The translations under genes and the position numbers were made by a program. A DNA stretch of 58,391 bases, from the NCBI RefSeq assembly GCF_017431965.1, contig NZ_JAFRKB010000003.1, positions 1 to 58,391 of the forward strand, written 5' to 3'. Under the pieces are notes generated by a model, which worked only from the letters and a program-made list of their open reading frames with translations, searched no databases and was not told the DNA's origin. The DNA comes from Methanobrevibacter sp. (GTDB taxonomy: Archaea; Methanobacteriota; Methanobacteria; Methanobacteriales; Methanobacteriaceae). This document shows, piece after piece, positions 54,112-58,391 of this stretch (positions within the stretch are counted from its first letter, which is position 1; every line of letters starts with the position of its first letter).

Positions 54112-56664
54112 TCACTTGTTTAATTTTTTAACCATTCTAAGAGGTTTAGTAACCTTCCAACTATTTGATGTTTCAAATTCCCGATTTTTTAATTTTAATT
54201 TATTATTTTCCTCTGATAAGTTATTTATAGTCGAATTTAACTCATTTTTTTCAGCCAATAATGTATTAATAATAGTTTGTTGTTCTATTGCGCAATTAGC
54301 TAAATCTTCTAAATTTTCCTGAAGATCTGTGAATTCATTATTGGTCCTAATTAATGATTCAATAGCTTTTTCATCATAATAACGTGCTTTTTTAGTTTTT
54401 TGTAGATCCTCTTTAAGCTGTTTATTATCATTTTGAAGTCTATCAATCAAGGATTCCATTGAAACAATATACTTTTTTAAGAACTCAAATTTTTCATCAT
54501 TAATAGAATTCAATTGGCTTATTTGAGATTTATCTTTTAAATTTTGAATTTCTTCATTAGTGAGTCGGAAGTTTTTAGAGCCGTCCTTGATGTCAAAATA
54601 TTCAGTATTGTTCTCTTGATAGTAATAATATTCATAATACATATCATAAGTTAATACATCTACAAAAAACCTATAATTTTCAAATGACAAATCTTTTATT
54701 TGTCCATCAGATATGTGCATATTCTGGAAATATGATTTTATTAACTTATAAAAATCATTTCTATAAGACGGTTTAAGTTTATTTAATCTTCCTCGAAGTT
54801 CAGTTAATTTAAATTTAATAAAATCTAATTCTAATTCCTCATAAAAACCATTATCAATTAAGTATTCTTCAATTTCATCCATAATATCCAACAAAACAAA
54901 ACTCTTTTCAGACAACCCTATTTTACTTTGAATTGAATTCTGATTGGTCCTTAAATAATTGTATAAGATATGAGGGCAATATGAAATTTTTTTAGCCATT
55001 AACATGGACTTTATATGGAATAACACATCATTAAAAATCAAATGATTTGAAAATGTAATATTATTATTCTTTAAAAAAGAAGTTTTATAAAACTTAGACC
55101 AGATCACCAAATATCCATTCATAACAAAATTCCTTTTATACTGATAATTAAAAGTGAAATTATTATGATTTTTAATTGAATCCTTAGCCATATAACACCT
55201 TTCTTTTAATTTATTATCTTTATGGTGTTCAACTGAATCAAATAATACTAATTCCGCTCCGTTTGAAACTGCATTATCATATAATAGCTCTAAAGCATTT
55301 AATTCCAACCAATCATCAGAATCAACAAAAGCTACAAAATCCCCTCTTACCATTTTTAAACCATTATTCCTTGCAATAGCTGCTCCAGAATTCTTTTGAG
55401 ATATGATTCTGAAACGTTCATCCATTAACTTGTAGCTATTTAAAATTTCAAGGGAATTATCTGAAGACCCATCATCAATACAAATTACTTCAATTTCAGC
55501 CAATGTTTGATTTGCAATGCTGTCCAAACATTTTTTTAAGAATTTTTCATTATTGTATACAGGGACAATTACAGAAACCTTAATTGGATTGTCGCTATTT
55601 GGAATAGATTGAGATTGTAATTTTGAGGTATGTTCTGCTGCGATATCAAAATTTTCAATATTAATTTCACTAAAAATATTTTTTAAATCGCCGGACATTT
55701 CAATTGCCCTATAGGAATTTCTAAATAAATGATAATACTTTTTAAAAATATTGCTAATTTCAAAAGTGGAAATATTGGCTGCCAATAAATAATTCGTAAA
55801 CCAATATTCCAATTTTCCAGCCAATAGATATTTATAAAACAACTTTTCTTTAGAAAAACGTTTGCTGATGTGATACATCAAATCATATGCTTTAATCCTA
55901 CCATATAAGTTTTCATTAGTTTTGACATGAGAAATTGACTGGCTATCCAAATCAGTCCTTTCATTATTGTAATTGACAATCACATCATTTATAAAAACTA
56001 TTTTTTCTGCACAAAAAAATGATTCCAATAAAAATACGGAATCCTGTGCAACAATGTCTTCGGGAAATACAAGTCCATTATTTATGATAAAATCCCTTTT
56101 GAAAATTTTTGCCCATACATTAGCAGTTCCCAAAATTGTTGGATTTTTATCCAAATCCGTCACGACGAGTTTGAAATTAGAATCATCAACCATATCCCTT
56201 GTTTTCTGCCATCTGGACTCTTCATCAGGAGAAGTTAACGTTGCCACCCAATTAGCATGATTAATTTGTCTTGTTCCATCATCACTGATTTTAGTAAAAG
56301 CACCGCAAACGATGTCGGCATCCTCTTTAATAATTTCATCATACAATACTTCACAGGCATTTTCCTCCAACCAATCGTCAGAGTCCAAATACATTATATA
56401 TTCTGCAGTTGCATATTTTAAACCAACATTTCTTGGCTTTCCAGGAAATCCACTACCTTTATCGAAATATATTCCTTTAAAATTAGAATATCTGTTAACA
56501 TATTCCTTAATTATATCTGCACTGCCGTCAGAGGATTTATCATCTATCAAAATAACTTCCAGATTTTCCACACCTATAGACTGTGAAATAACCGAATTTA
56601 AAGTATTTCTGAGATAATTTTCAACATTATAAACTGGGATAATTATGCTAATTTTATAACTCAT
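54112..56664 (-). CDS. tandem family 2 glycosyltransferase with coiled-coil tail
   Basis: About 850 residues with two complete GT2 domains. The first (1-230) has KISIIIPVYNVENYL, DDKSSDGSA and LDSDDWL; the second (about 375-600) has KVSVIVPVYNNEKFL, DDGSSDNSLEIL and VDSDDWL. Both metal motifs are intact, so it could add two sugars or build a repeating disaccharide. Residues 720-850 are coiled coil. ATG 56664 fits the conserved beginning best. First gene of the minus-strand glycan operon that reaches 45351. Confidence 0.86.
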   Translation of the reverse strand: MSYKISIIIPVYNVENYLRNTLNSVISQSIGVENLEVILIDDKSSDGSADIIKEYVNRYSNFKGIYFDKGSGFPGKPRNVGLKYATAEYIMYLDSDDWLEENACEVLYDEIIKEDADIVCGAFTKISDDGTRQINHANWVATLTSPDEESRWQKTRDMVDDSNFKLVVTDLDKNPTILGTANVWAKIFKRDFIINNGLVFPEDIVAQDSVFLLESFFCAEKIVFINDVIVNYNNERTDLDSQSISHVKTNENLYGRIKAYDLMYHISKRFSKEKLFYKYLLAGKLEYWFTNYLLAANISTFEISNIFKKYYHLFRNSYRAIEMSGDLKNIFSEINIENFDIAAEHTSKLQSQSIPNSDNPIKVSVIVPVYNNEKFLKKCLDSIANQTLAEIEVICIDDGSSDNSLEILNSYKLMDERFRIISQKNSGAAIARNNGLKMVRGDFVAFVDSDDWLELNALELLYDNAVSNGAELVLFDSVEHHKDNKLKERCYMAKDSIKNHNNFTFNYQYKRNFVMNGYLVIWSKFYKTSFLKNNNITFSNHLIFNDVLFHIKSMLMAKKISYCPHILYNYLRTNQNSIQSKIGLSEKSFVLLDIMDEIEEYLIDNGFYEELELDFIKFKLTELRGRLNKLKPSYRNDFYKLIKSYFQNMHISDGQIKDLSFENYRFFVDVLTYDMYYEYYYYQENNTEYFDIKDGSKNFRLTNEEIQNLKDKSQISQLNSINDEKFEFLKKYIVSMESLIDRLQNDNKQLKEDLQKTKKARYYDEKAIESLIRTNNEFTDLQENLEDLANCAIEQQTIINTLLAEKNELNSTINNLSEENNKLKLKNREFETSNSWKVTKPLRMVKKLNK

Positions 56665-57145
56665 AACCATCAACTACTATAATACAAATCACATTTTTCA
56701 TAATCTCAAAATGAACTTATATGTCTAATGAGATTTTTAAGTCAAGTACAAGCAATAATAAAATGTGTTTTGTGCAACCGTTCAATATTATTTAATATAT
56801 TAAAGTTATTTTATATAATTGATTATAGATAAAACTTTCCTAACTGGACATATTAATTCGAAATTTAATCTTTGAGTTATAATTTAATATAAAAACAATT
56901 ATAAACACAAAATAATATTCAAGATTATATTTAGAACATTAATTTAAAACAATATTACTAAAAACAACTTTTCAAATTTTGATAGATAAAAAAATAATGA
57001 TTTTAAAAATAAATTAGTACCTAAATTTTAAATACGATGCATATACTAATATAACTATGAATATAAATATTAGTAAAGTTTTAATGTATATATTATTTGA
57101 AGTTGTTTTAAAACAATTATAATCTAAAATTTTAATAGGGATTTT
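56665..57145. other. AT-rich divergent promoter region
   Basis: 481 bases separate the minus-strand glycan operon from the plus-strand ABC transporter. It is AT-rich with several TATA-like stretches. A perfect 14-bp palindrome TTGTTTTAAAACAA lies at 57103-57116, 30 bases before the permease start. No gene seen. Confidence 0.5.
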
Positions 57146-57916
57146 ATGAGTTTAATTAAAAAAAATGAATTGTTTTTACTGAGTGAGGTAGTAAAAAGAA
57201 ATTTTTCTGCAAGATATAAGGAATCTACTTTGGGAATTCTATGGAGTGTATTGAATCCGTTGTTTACTATGATTATACTAACAATAGTATTCTCAACATT
57301 ATTCTCCAGATCAATTGAAAATTATGCTGTTTATTTATTATGTGGGAGAAATATGTTTAATTTTTTTACAAGTGCATGTACAACTAGTTTACTTGCGATT
57401 AAAGCAAATCAGAACATTTTAGTTAAAACAGCCGCACCAAAACACATATTTATTATTGGCGGAATCATCTCTGAATTTATAAATTTTTTAATCTGCACAG
57501 TTCTTTTGCTGGCAGTGATGATTGCAACAAATGCACCATTTTATTGGAACACAATTCCTTTAACAATAATTCCAATAATTTTTGCAATTATTTTATCTAC
57601 TGGAGTGGGGTTAATCTTATCAATATGTCAAGTTTATTATACAGATACTCAACATATATGGAGCGTCATGACTACAATGTTATTATATGGATCTGCACTA
57701 TTTTATCCTATGGATGTGATTCCAGAGCCATACCACCAATATATGATTTTAAATCCGGTATTTTGGTTAGTAAATCAATATAGGAGCTTTTTTATATATG
57801 GAACAATACCAGATTTACTTTATATTGTAAACACATTATTGCTTTCAACAATCATATTAGTATTTGGATTAATCGTGTATAAAAAATATAATAAAAAACT
57901 TGCAATGAAATTCTAG
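57146..57916 (+). CDS. ABC-2 type polysaccharide export permease (Wzm/TagG-like)
   Basis: 256 residues, six hydrophobic segments. Family features: ELFLLSEVVKRNFSARYKES at the N-terminus, then TLGILWSVLNPLFTMIILTI and NPVFWLVNQYRSFF near the end. It forms the membrane channel that exports lipid-linked polysaccharide or teichoic-acid-like polymer using an ATPase partner. It is divergent from the glycosyltransferase operon. The following gene starts 9 bases after its stop and would usually be the ATPase. Confidence 0.9.
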   Translation: MSLIKKNELFLLSEVVKRNFSARYKESTLGILWSVLNPLFTMIILTIVFSTLFSRSIENYAVYLLCGRNMFNFFTSACTTSLLAIKANQNILVKTAAPKHIFIIGGIISEFINFLICTVLLLAVMIATNAPFYWNTIPLTIIPIIFAIILSTGVGLILSICQVYYTDTQHIWSVMTTMLLYGSALFYPMDVIPEPYHQYMILNPVFWLVNQYRSFFIYGTIPDLLYIVNTLLLSTIILVFGLIVYKKYNKKLAMKF

Positions 57917-57925
57917 AGGGTTAAA

Positions 57926-58391
57926 ATGAAACAAAAAAATACTGCCATAAAATTCAAAAAATCAGTCAATAAAACTGATGACAAACAAAATGAAAATCCT
58001 CAAAAAGAAAAAATTATAGAAAAATTGATGGAAAGATTCAATATAACTGCTGAAGAAGCTGAAAAAATCCTTATCAAATTAGAACAGGAAAAACAGGAAA
58101 ATACTACTGAGAACATTGTTGAAAAACAAGACTCAATAAAAACTCAGCAAAAAACAAATTTGGCCAAAAAAGAAAAAGATTCTGCAGCATCAAAAAATAA
58201 AGTCAAAGAATTTGAATCTACAGGCAAAATATCTTTAAAATCCCAATCAAATAAATCTGAAAAAGTTAATGATAAAAAACCAACACAAAAACAAGAACAA
58301 AAACAACAACCACAAACCCAAAAACCAACACAAAAACAAGAACAAAAACAACAACCACAAACCCAAAAACCAACACAAAAACAAGAACAAA
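57926..58391 (+). CDS. Lys/Gln-rich repeat protein, partial at window edge
   Basis: At least 155 codons, open to the window end. ATG 57926 is preceded by GAGGG, 9 bases after the permease stop. Residues 30-55 form a small helical element (EKLMERFNITAEEAEKIL) resembling a UBA-like fold; the rest is highly charged and disordered. From residue 118 there is a 15-residue repeat (KPTQKQEQKQQPQTQ). Position suggests the ABC ATPase partner with a long N-terminal extension, but no P-loop is inside the window, so this is unproven. Confidence 0.6.
   Translation, partial: MKQKNTAIKFKKSVNKTDDKQNENPQKEKIIEKLMERFNITAEEAEKILIKLEQEKQENTTENIVEKQDSIKTQQKTNLAKKEKDSAASKNKVKEFESTGKISLKSQSNKSEKVNDKKPTQKQEQKQQPQTQKPTQKQEQKQQPQTQKPTQKQEQ
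58277..58391 (+). repeat. 45-bp in-frame tandem repeat
   Basis: Identical 45-base units begin at 58277, 58322 and 58367, the last cut by the window end. They encode a 15-residue Gln/Lys/Pro-rich unit. Identity at DNA level points to recent expansion and likely copy-number variation between strains. Confidence 0.92.

Overview
This is about 58 kb of low-GC archaeal DNA, almost certainly from a methanogen of the family Methanobacteriaceae, most like Methanobrevibacter. The evidence is a Mur-ligase-type coenzyme F430 synthetase beside hemC, a tetrahydromethanopterin methyltransferase A homologue, eIF5A, pyruvoyl-type arginine decarboxylase, a GfcR-type regulator, a fused NADP phosphatase/NAD kinase, BRE/TATA promoters of the form CGAAA-N-TTTATATA, and ribosome sites of the form AGGTGAT. 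No rRNA, tRNA, CRISPR array or intact transposon was seen.

1-9.8 kb: NOG1-type GTPase, UDP-glucose dehydrogenase, two secreted proteins flanking an MFS exporter (both under the same palindromic promoter module), a VapBC pair, a Panacea-domain toxin-antitoxin pair and a small heat-shock protein. 9.8-22.3 kb: a SIS-domain sugar isomerase, a DUF447 protein, an adenine deaminase/ornithine cyclodeaminase operon, a zinc-ribbon and membrane-protein operon of unknown role facing a winged-helix regulator, a purine permease, and an eIF5A-agmatinase-ferredoxin operon. 22.3-28.7 kb: a plus-strand block running from arginine decarboxylase through NAD kinase, F430 synthetase, hemC and a Gfo/Idh/MocA oxidoreductase to a GfcR-like regulator. 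Arginine decarboxylase and agmatinase, with eIF5A, form a polyamine/hypusine neighbourhood.

28.7-34.5 kb: accessory region with a MntA-HepT toxin-antitoxin pair, an ARPP-1-like protein and a minus-strand operon of two unknown small proteins, a half-size HsdS and an HsdM-like protein whose NPPF catalytic motif is missing. No restriction subunit is present, and the operon has a long leader rich in inverted repeats. This is the best candidate in the window for an undescribed system.

34.5-58.4 kb: a cell-surface glycan island. It begins with ROK sugar kinase and GalU (UDP-glucose, feeding Ugd) and a decayed FkbM-type methyltransferase. It then carries seven genes with family 2 glycosyltransferase domains, including a GT2-TagF fusion, a double-GT2 coiled-coil protein and a protein whose first GT domain has lost its catalytic motif. 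SAM methyltransferases, a hexapeptide acyltransferase, a PAP2 lipid phosphatase and a Wzm/TagG-like ABC-2 permease complete it. The last gene is cut by the window edge inside a 45-bp tandem repeat. Together they look able to build, modify and export a phosphopolyol- or glycan-type surface polymer.

Start codons were chosen from ribosome sites where possible; several are TTG or GTG. Promoter and hairpin calls are by eye only.
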